DNA from: Diadema setosum
Lineage: Eukaryota; Echinodermata; Echinoidea; Diadematoida; Diadematidae
Direction of reading: 5' to 3'
Length of the DNA: 64,000 nucleotides
NCBI GenBank assembly: GCA_033980235.1
Contig: CM067069.1
Location: forward strand, 32,289,041 to 32,353,040
The notes below the pieces were generated by a model. It saw only the letters and a program-made list of their open reading frames with translations, did no database searches and was not told the origin of the DNA. Shown in pieces: positions 1-12,211 of the stretch (the first letter of the stretch is position 1; each line of letters starts with the position of its first letter). Position numbers and translations under genes: made by a program.

Positions 1-817
1 TAGCGTATTTTGGAAGCAAGCTCTTCATACATACATGCAAGAGTGTGTCGTTTAGTCTATCAGCACAATGATATCAAGAAATATTGTAGTAATAGGTGAT
101 TATAGAAAAGGGTAATGAAAGATAGTTGATTATTTGATTGGATATAATTGTAGCCATATATATTTATGATACACTTACCTTTAATTACATACAGTTACAA
201 TCTGAATTTGTAATTTTGCAGTTGTTGTTTCATTGATATATCCGTCTAATTATGATCCCAAGCTTTTGCGTTTACAGTTGTATACAGTTTGAAAGGGCTC
301 GTTTCTCGGTGCTAAATTTTGTATACTAATTTTTCATGAGGGGTGATATCACATTGTAATGAGGAGGATTTGCATGTAATTTCGAGGTGACGATGTTCCG
401 GATATACAGTTAGTTCATTATTGTCTGTAAATTCAGGATGGTATAAAGAGATAGAATATTAATGCATAGCTTGTATTGGTAGCTGAAGAACTTATCATAT
501 CACAAGAAATATATATGTAAATAAATATTAGAAGTAGAAATCAAAAATATAAATTGTGTAGACTCACAAGAGATGTAACCGCCATGTGTTATGATGTATT
601 GAATGATTACTCTTTCCTATTTTACAGGGCTCTTTTCTCTGCTTCATGAATAAATGACCTACAATTACAAATAGCATCCATGTCTGAAGACTTCGATTGT
701 ACTACCCACAACATTTGAAGACGAAGAAATCTTAACCCATATCATTATACATCGTCCAAGGTGTCAAAGAATTTTCCTGAAGATAAAAAAGTAATGTATA
801 TAATTCTGTTTAAACAT
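1..817. other. no gene recognised; AT-rich sequence
   Basis: I see no exon-like open frame with splice sites, no RNA gene and no clear repeat here. The stretch lies upstream of the predicted first coding exon of the YWTD-repeat gene (start codon at 1716), so it could hold promoter or distal 5' sequence, but no core promoter element is convincing. Confidence 0.5.
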
Positions 818-1215
818 GCGGAAACAAAGATTGAAAATTGGAGTTTGTTAGTTGGCTCTCCAAATAATATGCATGAACAAAATGTCTAGTAACTGTATAA
901 ACCAGTTCTGATATTTGCGCAATATGCAATTTATAGAAATTATATACAGTATGAAATGAAAGCAATCTAACCCGTTTTAATACACAGATTTAATTCAGAG
1001 ATGCATTTTGTCACCTTGCGGAAACAAAGATTGATAATTGGAGTTTGTTAGTTGGCTCTCCAAATAATATGCATGAACAAAATGTCTAGTAACTGTATAA
1101 ACCAGTTCTGATATTTGCGCAATATGCAATTTATAGAAATTATATACAGTATGAAATGACAGCAATCTAACCCGTTTTAATACACAGATTTAATTCAGAG
1201 ATGCATTTTGTCACC
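818..1215. repeat. 200-bp tandem duplication (two copies)
   Basis: Bases 818-1015 and 1018-1215 are nearly identical at an exact 200-base offset. Both begin GCGGAAACAAAGATTG and end ATGCATTTTGTCACC. Only a few substitutions separate them (for example GAAAATT versus GATAATT near the start), so the duplication is recent. No coding capacity is seen. It lies 500 bases upstream of the predicted first coding exon of the YWTD gene. Confidence 0.9.
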
Positions 1216-1715
1216 AATTTGAGAAATAAAAGGAGTTTATTAGGTTTTGATGAGCAGCCATCCTTGCCAATTTACATCAAATTGGTGCCAGTTTAATTTT
1301 GAGGGATTTTTATAGATCCGGAGGGATTTTATGATTATTTTGCTACAGAAGACACATGTCTTCACAACATCGTTATATAAAATGGAAGAGAGTTACAAGA
1401 AAGTCGTTAAACAGACAACTTGTAATAAATATTTTTCACGCGATCCGGCTGTCTTTAAGAGTGATGTTGTATGCCCTACACCCATTCTACTTTCTCGTGG
1501 TAATAAATGTCAATGCAGCATCATCTCAAATGAGCCAGGAGATATTGATATGTCTAAAGCTAGAACCGATGATGCAACGAATCTTCGACAAGTGGTAACT
1601 GTGTGAACAGACACCCACTCTGACTACTAGGGATATCATGCATCTATTCTGACTGGTACAATCGACACCCTACTCAACTTTGCATCCTTCCTTGAAACCA
1701 AAGACGTGAAAAAGA
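1216..1715. other. no feature recognised upstream of predicted exon 1
   Basis: A 91-codon open frame (1331-1606) overlaps another frame of similar length and shows no domain, signal peptide or splice context. I treat it as chance. If the start at 1716 is right, the 5' untranslated region of the YWTD gene would lie here. Confidence 0.4.
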
Positions 1716-1749
1716 ATGTTCAGTAAACGCGAATCTGTCGGTTTGACAT
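1716..1749 (+). CDS. predicted exon 1 of YWTD gene (start codon, signal-peptide n-region)
   Basis: ATG at 1716 opens 11 codons (MFSKRESVGLT) plus one base before the donor GTAAGT at 1750. The phase fits exon 2 exactly, and the spliced product has a basic n-region followed by a hydrophobic core, as a signal peptide needs. The evidence is phase, a strong donor and product logic only. A short exon like this arises easily by chance, and a different first exon is possible. Confidence 0.33.
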
Positions 1750-4700
1750 GTAAGTGATGTTGATCGTTTTCTTTAATATATTAGCATGCGTATGCGGCCA
1801 CAGAAACGCTTAGATATCCTTAGAATCGAGAAAATGTTTATCACAAAGTTCACAGAGGGTAACTGGTGGTGATATGGACCCCTGGGGAATATGGACCCTT
1901 AATTTTTACCCATGATGCAAGGAAGCTGACATAACGGATGTTTCAAGGCCATTTTTGGCCAGTTTTCGTGGACTGTATTTTTCTGAAACACGACAGCGAG
2001 GATGACTGTAAAACAGCAAATTATTGTTTGGCTGTCATGAAACAACGTTTCAATTTGTGGCATTTTTATGCCGTATACAGAGGCCGCTTTCTCGTTTGAA
2101 ATAAGCCAATTTTTCTGAATACATGTTATTCCTTGTTGATGCAATATGTAAGCCAGTCTTCAGATGTGTATCCTTTTACAAGATCGAATTCTCTATGAAT
2201 TTGAATATTGCTAACTAGGTAGAGGGGGAGAATCGAAGCAAATATTCTTGCCAGGCGCAGTAGAATCATCGAGAAAGAAAATGGTACAGAATCTATAATC
2301 TTCTCACGCGATTTCGACGACTCAGAGAGAAAACGAAGAGTCTTTCTGCGGAGCCGGGATTTGTGAAAATGCCGGGATTCGAAAAAAAAAAAAGTTTAGA
2401 AAATTGCATCAACGGGAAATGTAAAATCCTGTCGCCGGGTAACGTAAAAACGGGGAATGTAAAAAATCATGTACTTCAAGTTCAATGGTGTTATGTACCG
2501 ATGGTATATACCATAGATTAATTAGAAGTCTAACAAAAATGTTTATGAACCTTTACCGTTTTGGTTTTCGTTTTTGTAATATCCACAACGGATTTTCACC
2601 GAACTTGTCAGGCAGGATCATTATGGTGATATGCTCTCAATTTGTTGAAATGAGTGGAAGTCTCCGGATCCGTAAACTCTTATTTTTTTTTAATCTTCTG
2701 TCAAACCGAAAAAAAACAGAGCTATAATAAAGTTAGTGTTATGAAGACATTAATGACTGAAATTTCATGTTTGATTACTTGATTTTCACATTTTTTTTAT
2801 TTCAGCATCTTCTTTAAAAATCTATGACAGATTTTCACTAAACATGGAATCAAGTATCTACAGTATAGGCTAAGAAGATCTCACTTTGCTCGAAGGGGCA
2901 ACAAGTGCGCAATGAGGGGACTGGCGAGATTGGGGTGAGAGTATTCACTAAAAGCCTTATATAAGTGATTATTAATCAAGAACAAAAGGAAGAGGGAATT
3001 GGGTAGAGGCGTAATTTTTTACATTTTCATCATCTTCTTGAAATCTTCATCAAACGTGGCACCAAACATTCCTAGCATAATAGAATCCCATCTCAGCTAA
3101 CAACTGGCTAACAAAAAAAAAAAAAAGAAACACACACAAACAAAAAGAAAAAAATATATATATTCAGAAGTGATGGGGCTAACAGATCGCTATAGTGAGT
3201 TGATGTAGTTTTTAGGGGGGGGGGAGGGGAAACTTTCACATTTCTAGCTTCTTCTTGAAACCCATATACAGTAGATCTTCACCAAGCTTGGCAGGTAGCG
3301 TATGTATATCAGGTGATATGACCTCAATTTAGGATTTCGATATACAATTAACCAAATGCCTATATTTCAATTTGATAGACGTCAAAATACTGTAAGCTGG
3401 GTTTGTAGGGTAAATATCAGGTCAAAACATTACTTCTTGTTTCTCCCACTTCCCTACTTTTGTCACCGCGTGCTTTGTCGTTCCCTGTTGCATTAACGAA
3501 TGATTTCATCAGAAAGTTGACTAGATTGAATCAATTTAAAATTGATATAGGCGGATGCAGATAATGTGGAAAATCCCCCTCCTCCCATGAAATATGGAAG
3601 AGAGTTTCGCTTGTTGTAGATATGCTGGTGTGTAGTTACGTGGTATGCATCACTGAGAGTCTTCCGTGTTTTCACAGGTGTGCTGACTTGGCACGCCGTT
3701 CTGGTAGTAGCCACCGCTAGGTGTTCCTGTCCGTTCACGATCCAGTCTGGAAAACCTCGAGTGATGGGCGTGGTAAACCAAGGCCTGTCCAATCAGGGCA
3801 AAATTATTACGTGTCATACTCCGGGTAAGTAACTCTATATCTTGTGTTGGCTTGCCGTATATTTCTGCCTGTATCATCTCCTCAGTTTACGAGTCATACC
3901 TCACTTCCAAAGTTTCGAAGAAGAGAGATGAGAGGGAAAAAAAATGAAGAGATTGGGAAGAAAAAGGTTTAACTGGTTTGGCCTCCTGACCTTTTTTTTT
4001 TTTAGTTGTGGATAGAGATAAAAATGTCCGGAGGGAAGTCCCAAATAATTCGAATATATAGGCCTACTGTCTTGGTTTTAAACTCTAAGCATTTTGATAT
4101 CTTATTTTCAATTCACACTTAATAGATGATGAGTATACAATCATTATGCTGCGTTTACACCATGTTCCTGCTGGCCACGGCAACCCCCTTTTTCCCGAAT
4201 CGTATAGTGCGCCGTGTTTCCCCCTTCGGTATTCTAGTCTTGTCTTCACTCTGGTGAACATGCACCTATTAGACACCGTTTTCACGGCGTCTGGTCAGGC
4301 TAGACTACACGATATTTTCCGTCGCGTCCCACTACGGACTGCCTCCAAGTTTTGTCACGGCCTGTTACATGCTGCTGTGTTTTGTTGCGTTCACCCCGTT
4401 TATTACGGCTTACAAAGCTTTTTTGATTAGCACTGATGAGACTGCCATGGCAATTTTTTCTACAGCTTAAAAATCTGACACGACATCCACGGCAATTACG
4501 GCCTGTCCCACCGCGTTGTCTCACGTCCATCCCGTTTTTGTCCACGGTGGTCTGAAACGGGAATGCCGTGGGCGCCGGGAAGATGGTGAAAACGCAGCAT
4601 TATACGTGAAGCGATTTTTTGTCACTTTTTTTTTTCTCAATCGTGTGTACGATGTACAGTGATATTCCTAAGCATAGAGCTGGAAGAGCTTGCAAAACCC

Positions 4701-6775
4701 TAATCGACGGTGCAGACAACAACACCAACAACAACGAGGGAATACAGAAGCTAGAAGACTTAGAGTTTTATGATACTGGCTATATAAAGTGAAATCATAC
4801 CATTCACATTCAAACAGCAAACAAGATTGATAAAATAATGCGGATCTTTGTAACAGTAGTATCAAATTATAATCTTCTCACCTTACTTTCAGATGGAATT
4901 TCAAATGAAACGGTATATATTCGTGCATATGCCCACATAATATGTATAATATTATGATGTAATACGTACGTGTGTATATAATCATTCATGAATACTCACA
5001 TCTCCTATTTGTATCCAAACTAGAATCTCGTCCAGTGATGATATATCAGAGTAAAGAAAGAGACACGATAGAGATGACATACCTGGATGAGCCCCCGTCC
5101 TCTTCCTCTTATGATCTTCCGGAAAAACTGCGGACAGATGCGCTTGCATACGACGCTACGTACGACACACTGTACTTTTCAACTTGTGAGGGACGTAAGA
5201 TCCTTCACAACCTTCCACGAAAACTATGGCGCTTAGTGTTATGGAACAAAAATTTAACTCTCTTCACAGAAGAAAGCAGAGGTGAGCGTCAACAAAAGAA
5301 AACACAAAAACTTAATACTCTAAATGTTTACATATTTAAATCATTTTATCATAGATTTGTTAGTCTAATACGAATCAGGGTGGTTCGAACGATCTCTATT
5401 GTATCCCTATTGGAAAAGTGAAGTAATGGAATTTAAATTAATATTCATAATTTTTTTTTTTGCTATGATCTAAATATTTCATATTCCGAACACAGCTTAA
5501 AATGTACTAACCTAATTAAGAAGCCCTTGATTTGTTTTTGCTACATGAACATCACATCACTTATTAAAAAAAAAAAAACACACATTTTCGACTAAAAGAT
5601 TCCTACCGACCCAACAATACAACCAATAAATGTGCATTCTTTTGCCTGTGACACTCTGAAACGGTATCGCTATTCTAAGTCTTTGCAATTTATTGATATG
5701 TTAAACTTAAGTGGTAGAGTGATAACTCGCTGACCGCTGCATGAAAACAGTTACAACCACCATAACCACAGACCATGCATGTTAATAACAGCCACTTTAT
5801 ACTTCCGGATTACGAATACGGAACTTGTATTCCGTAATCGCCATTGAGTATTTCTTATATTTCTCTTCACAGAAATCTCAGTCTTGCTTGAGATATTTAA
5901 TTGAATTGTTATGTGGTTATTATAGTAAAGAAAAGAGACAAGTAGGTGTCTTTCTAAGTCGGCGGTATCATTTTGAATATTACCATAATGTTTGTAATAG
6001 TATCATAATCATAGAAGAGTAAAATCTTTTTCAGTCATCACGTGGGGGGCGCTGTGGCATAGTGGATAAGACTCTCGGTTACAGCTCGTTATTCCGAAGG
6101 TTCGTTATTCCGAATTTCATTTTAGGATTAACGAATCTCCGGAATAACGAACCTTCGGAATAACGAAACAAATGTTCGGATTAACGAACCCTTTTTCATT
6201 TTCGGATTCACGAACCTCTATAGGTATAGGGAATTTGTGTGTTTCGGATTAACGAACCTTCGGAATAACGAACAGCACTCAAGACTCTCGACCCCCGAAT
6301 CCCGTCCAGTGCTTACATCCTCGGACAAGATGTTTTTACCCATTATGTACCTCTCGACCCAGGTGTACAAAAGAGTACCAGGCAATGCTTGGGGAATAAT
6401 TATGGCAGAGCCTTTTGGTAGAGAAGTGGCAACACTGAAGCGGCTACCCTGGATAAACAAGACTTTATAATTATTATCGTTGTTGGTATTTTAGGGACGT
6501 ACCGCAGGGCAAATTGTATATGAAATAGTTATTGAAAATAAAGAAAATATAGGTTTGTAATCCACATATAAAGTGGAAGCCAACACGTCCTCAATAATGA
6601 TATCAATCTTTGCCCCGTCTGCATTGGGGGAAAAAGGAGCAGAAATATAATAGATTTTTAGCCTTAAACAATACTTGAGCAATCGTGGATAAACGTAGTT
6701 GAACTGTGCGCTTAGAAACACCAGTATAAAACCGCCATATAAATGCATTTCTTCTTCTTCTTCTTCTTCTTCTTC

Positions 6776-6824
<49 letters not shown>

Positions 6825-7215
6825 CATTATCATCATCATTATTAACTGATATTGTGAAGGAAAGCTATTGGCGTTTACTATCAGTGAGAACCAATGTGTT
6901 TACTGCAACGACAACTGTCTACATTGTGAAGGTGTTGGAATATGTAATAATAAAACTACTTCGCCGATATTTATTCATTATACAAAATTAAATGTTCTGT
7001 GTAAATATTTTCATCTCAATTTATTAGTTTTACAACTTTTTTACGTAAAGAAATCTTACAAAGAAAATACAAATTCAAGAAAGGAAAGTATAGTGGTACG
7101 TTTTTATGTCGTGATATAACATAGCACAAGCTCGTCAAAACAGCGAGCCACATAAATCATATTTTCACATGGTTCTTCCTATACTCAATGGGGATGCAGG
7201 GGATGCACACATAAC

Positions 7216-7255
<40 letters not shown>

Positions 7256-10200
7256 AACAAACAAACAATCAGCAGAACTAAACCTAGATGGTCTAGTTGA
7301 TAAGACGCCTGTCCTTTAATTAGGAGATCGTAGGCTTGAATCCTGTCAGAGTTTCATAGTTCACAGTTCAAATTTATTTTTATTTCCATCAAATGCAAAG
7401 AGAATATTATGTACACTAGGTCTGTCAGACTGTATAAGCACAACATATTCTTCAATAATAGTGATAATGAGTAACAAAACGAAGAAAACGTAATTGTTTT
7501 TTAATGTATGCTCATGCATAGTACAAATTAAATGAGAATGGGCGCGGAAATGGAGGGTCCCACTAAAAAAACAAAAACAAAAAAAAACTTGTACGATCTG
7601 TGACCCTCACAAATGCATAAGAAAACGAACAATGAATTAATGAAACCTCACACAGATAATAACAAAATCAAAGTCACAGATGTCAACACAACGCAAAAAA
7701 ATAAAACCACTGCAGAAATGAAACTAAAACATCTGCAATCGTAGCCACAAGCAAACTGGATTCCGTGATGTAAGAGCAATGTTACAATGCAACCTGGACT
7801 GAATATATTGCAAATAATTGTGTACATATATCGGTAAAAATGTAAAAGAGCGGACATGAATGAAAAAAAAAATAGACACAATGATATATACGATACAATA
7901 ACAGGAACATCTAAGGAGGACATTAATGTGTTTAACAGAATATCTTTCTCTAATTGAATATTAATATACACACATATGTTTAAAGAAAGCGATGATTTCA
8001 TTTCATTTCATTTCATTTCATTTATTTCCATCATTCCACAAGGATAAAAAACACATAACATACAAATCAAAACAACGTTAACACAAGGTATTGATACATA
8101 CGTGTACTATACAAATCAGCACAAAGTACACTTTTGTACATAATTGTAATGAAAAAAAATGAATGAAAAAAAAGAAAAATGGAATGTACATGAGAAAGCC
8201 TTTAGATTTCTCGTAAGAATGTACATACCTATTAAACAGTGTAAAGAAACAGATTTGAACTGAAAACAAACAAACAAACAAAACAGAACCAAACAAGCAA
8301 ACAAATTGACATAGTCAAAATACATGTATATCACACAAAATCTAAAATCAGTACTTTTACACAAAACTTGAGTATAAACTCAGAACAATCTTTTTATACT
8401 GTTTTTTTATATTATTAAACTGTAGATTAGAAACATGGCTCACGTTCAAATCATTCCACAATACAGGTCCAGTATACCGTGGTGAATATTTAGACATTTT
8501 AAAAAGACTGTCGATAAAACTGATAACATGATCTATATAGTATAATAAGTGTGAACATTAGCTTTAATCAGAAACAATTTCATAAAATGAGTTTTTGAAT
8601 GATAACGTTGCATCAACGAAGCAATTTTCATCTCGTTTATATCGATTAATTTCAAAGATTTTAATGATTTGAATTATTCAGATGTGTGTTTGATATACAG
8701 AGCCAGTGCAGATCCGTATTGCCTTCTTTTGCAAAACTATCAAATTTTGCAAATAGGAAGAGTATGTGTTCCCCCAGATAGAGTTACAATATGTCAAATG
8801 TGATAGATTATAAAAATTATATAAAAGAAATAATATAGGCTTTGGCAACTCATACTTCAACCAGTTTAAAATTCCGACGAAACGAGACACTTTTTGGCAA
8901 ACAGAATTGATATGTTCCTTCGGACTTAAGGTGCTAGACGATGTAACGGCAAGAAAATGAATAGAATCATAAAACATTACAGAATCTGAATCTATTTTTA
9001 GAGACAAATTACCAATATCCTGTTGCACACCTTTCCTTTTAAAGCGGATACATACATGATGACTGGATCAAGAAGATGAAACATACCTCATTCAGTTGTA
9101 GGCCCCTTTATTATGTGATTTCAAAAGAAATATTTTCAATTTATTCTTAAAAGAATTCGAAGTTTTAGCTGGTACTATATTGTTATGAATTGAGTTCCAA
9201 TATACTTTGGCACATCTTAATGAGGGTGTTCAGGGCCAGCAAAGTTCTCAAAATGGCATATGGAATTCATTCGATTGCCTTGTTGGATAATGGTAAATGG
9301 ATAGATTATTTCAAATAATATATTTAGATTTTTTATCATAAATATAATATATAAATTGTCCTATATCAAACAAACACAACTGTTTGTCAACATTTTGTGT
9401 TAAAAAAAATAACGGGTCAGTAAGAGACAAAAATGCAGTATTACATATGATACCTAGTGACTTCTTTTGTAATTAAAGTTATTAATCCAAGTGTGTTTGA
9501 CATGTATTTCCCCACTGGAAAATACCATATTTTTGATAGGGCAATATCAGGAATGATATGATATAAGCACGGACGATGAAGGCAGACAAAATTTTAGCCA
9601 GTTATCATATAAATGTTTAGTCATAAAGTTTTTGCAAATACCGTCAATATGGAATTTCCATGAAAGCTTTTATTAACTGTTATTCCAAGAAATTGAACAT
9701 GGGAAACATTTTCACAACATTATATATTCTTACAGCAGTGTATGATATGGAAATAGATGAATTCGGAGGTTTCCTCTACTGGACAACAATTAATACCCTC
9801 AAAAGAAGAAGGATCAGGGACGAAGTTTCCGCGAAAGTTGAAACTGAGACCTTTCGTACTACTCCCGTTCGAGTCTTTGAAATCCATCCTTATGAAAGGT
9901 AAATTACTTATATATTCAGACAAAGTCAATATCAGAAATGTTTGAAAATCACCCGGTACCTTTTTTTTTTTCTTCTTCTTCTTAATTATCTTCCACTTTC
10001 AACGAAAGGAGTCCTCACAGGCTAATAAACAAGAGCAGGGCAGATAGGCAGGAATAATTCCTAAAAATGTCTCTATCATTTTTTTAAAAAACGACAGTAC
10101 TTTTTTCTGTTATATCTGTTTCCCCTCGTGAGGGATTTTGAAGGCTGAGCATTTCCTCTTAGCATTACTTTGGGGAATTGAGTCCCCGTTTGGGAACACC

Positions 10201-12172
10201 TGTTGTTAGAATCTTACTTGGAAAGAGAAGTTTGGTTTTTTTTTTCCAAGTCTAGTGATTACCACTTTCTCAAGCTAACGAAGTTTACTCTCAGTGAAAG
10301 TGCTTAAGCTTTTGGTTGGAATTTTTAAGTATGGGAGGCTTAGCGGGTAAGACCTGAATGATATTAGGGTTTTTTTAAGAATATTTCTTTTTTCCTCTAA
10401 TTATTTATGGATTGTTTGGAGTGCATAAAAAACAGGAATTTATTTTGAAAAGGAATATAAACTTTTGACAATATAATAAGAAAAATATTTGTAGTCAAAG
10501 CAGATGTCCCGATATCATAAATAACATCAGAAAGAAAATACATTTAATCTTACAATGAGAATGAAACAATTTTTACAACTGCATAAAAATAAAGGCTGGA
10601 GCGAGGTTTTTTTTTTTATCACTAAGTCTTAATCTTGTTCGTATCGCAAGTATGTTTCACTCCGTACAATTAGTATAAATGTGTGGCTGCGAAATAACTA
10701 CTCTAACATTTCTAATGTGGAATGATTTGTGGCCAGCCGCTTTTCTTGCGATAGACAGATAGACATGTGTGACCACCACCCGGAAATGCTGTTTTCAGCA
10801 ATTGAGCAATTTATCATCAGACTAATTCAGAAACAGTCGGCTGGTTTTGAAGCTTTTCATTTATCAAAACAAGTCCTGTTCATGTTGATGTATGTAAACT
10901 TGATATTAAGACCTTTCAGCACTCAAAATGTGGCAAAATAAATGAAATAAAATGAAATAAAATGTCAATATCTATTTTTCTTCTTGCAGTTACAAATGAA
11001 TTGATTCCATAAAATCTTCTTTTTCTTTCAAATTCTTGAGATTCTTCCGTCGAGATGTTTTCATAGCAAATGGTTAGCAAATTGCCCTACATCGACGTAA
11101 ATATAAAATTCTTGAATTTGATTAATTACGCAGTACCCCCTGCATCCTATAAGGGTTAGAACCAACACTTGTTCACGGGCGGAAACTCTGTGGTGTAGTG
11201 GAGATGACTCCTGTCAGGATCAGGAGGTCGTAGGTTCGAATCCTGCTCAATGCTTATTCAAAACGTCGATGTAGGGCAATTTGTCCATCATTTGCGAAGC
11301 TTCTTTTTGTTGTAAACTTTATGTTCTGAGGTTTTTTTTTTCCAAAATTTACAGGGAACCTCCATTGCCCCTTTACCATGTTTACAGCCTGAAGGTTAAT
11401 TTAAGTTCCCCATCACTATGTATCGATTTTGTCATCCACACATATGAAAGTATACTCTAGAAATGATTTTTTAAATATTTCATGCAGTATCCCAAATCGA
11501 TTAGCCTTCTATATTTCTGGGATTGGGTTGACAAAGCTCACTGGCAGTATTACTGGTGTGGGACCTCTGCATAAACCTATCATCACTGTCTTTCTTTGTA
11601 GGAAGATATACTCCGTTAACTTGGCCATAAACTCGTTGATGTCAGGAATCTACACCGCGGATATGGATATGAAGAACAGTAAACAGATATTAGGTGATAT
11701 TGGAACCAATCACATGACAATCGCTGCGCGACTCACACTTGAACTAGATATTCCAGGTACGTTATGTTGATAGTGGTATTGAAGGCGTTTCGCACTATTA
11801 AAGGAGTGAACATCTTATGTTTGTCCCTTGTTTTAGTCTTTTCCCATTTTTTTTTTTTTTTGCCGTTAGAAGTAGATCGTTGTAATCCATCATGTACCAG
11901 AAGACTAAATAACATGATGTAACACATAAGAAATCGACTGATTATCGGTATCGTTATCGCAAGTTTTCTGTTTATTTGTTCTTTTTTTTTGTTTTGTTTT
12001 TTGCTCTTTTATTGTGCAGAAATGCTGATTTAATCAAATTGGGAGTGGTGAAAGATCACTGTTGACTTTTTACTTCGATTATAATGAAGGAAATAAATTT
12101 GTACTTTACGAAGCGTTTTACCTCTGAATCAGATAAAACGTTTATATTTCTACTAGTATAACAAGGATTTTT

Positions 12173-12211
<39 letters not shown>

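Noticed and set aside
3493..3877. Minus-strand frames of 75-99 codons over 3.5-3.9 kb
   Set aside because: They are shadows of predicted exon 2 on the plus strand, which has splice sites and phase support.
6603..6991. Poly-Leu/Phe and poly-Ile/Arg frames
   Set aside because: Translations of a (TTC)n(TTA)n microsatellite.
11185..11256. Functional tRNA gene in intron 4
   Set aside because: The anticodon arm is shortened relative to the array family, the acceptor stem does not pair well, and the core sits inside a TIR element.
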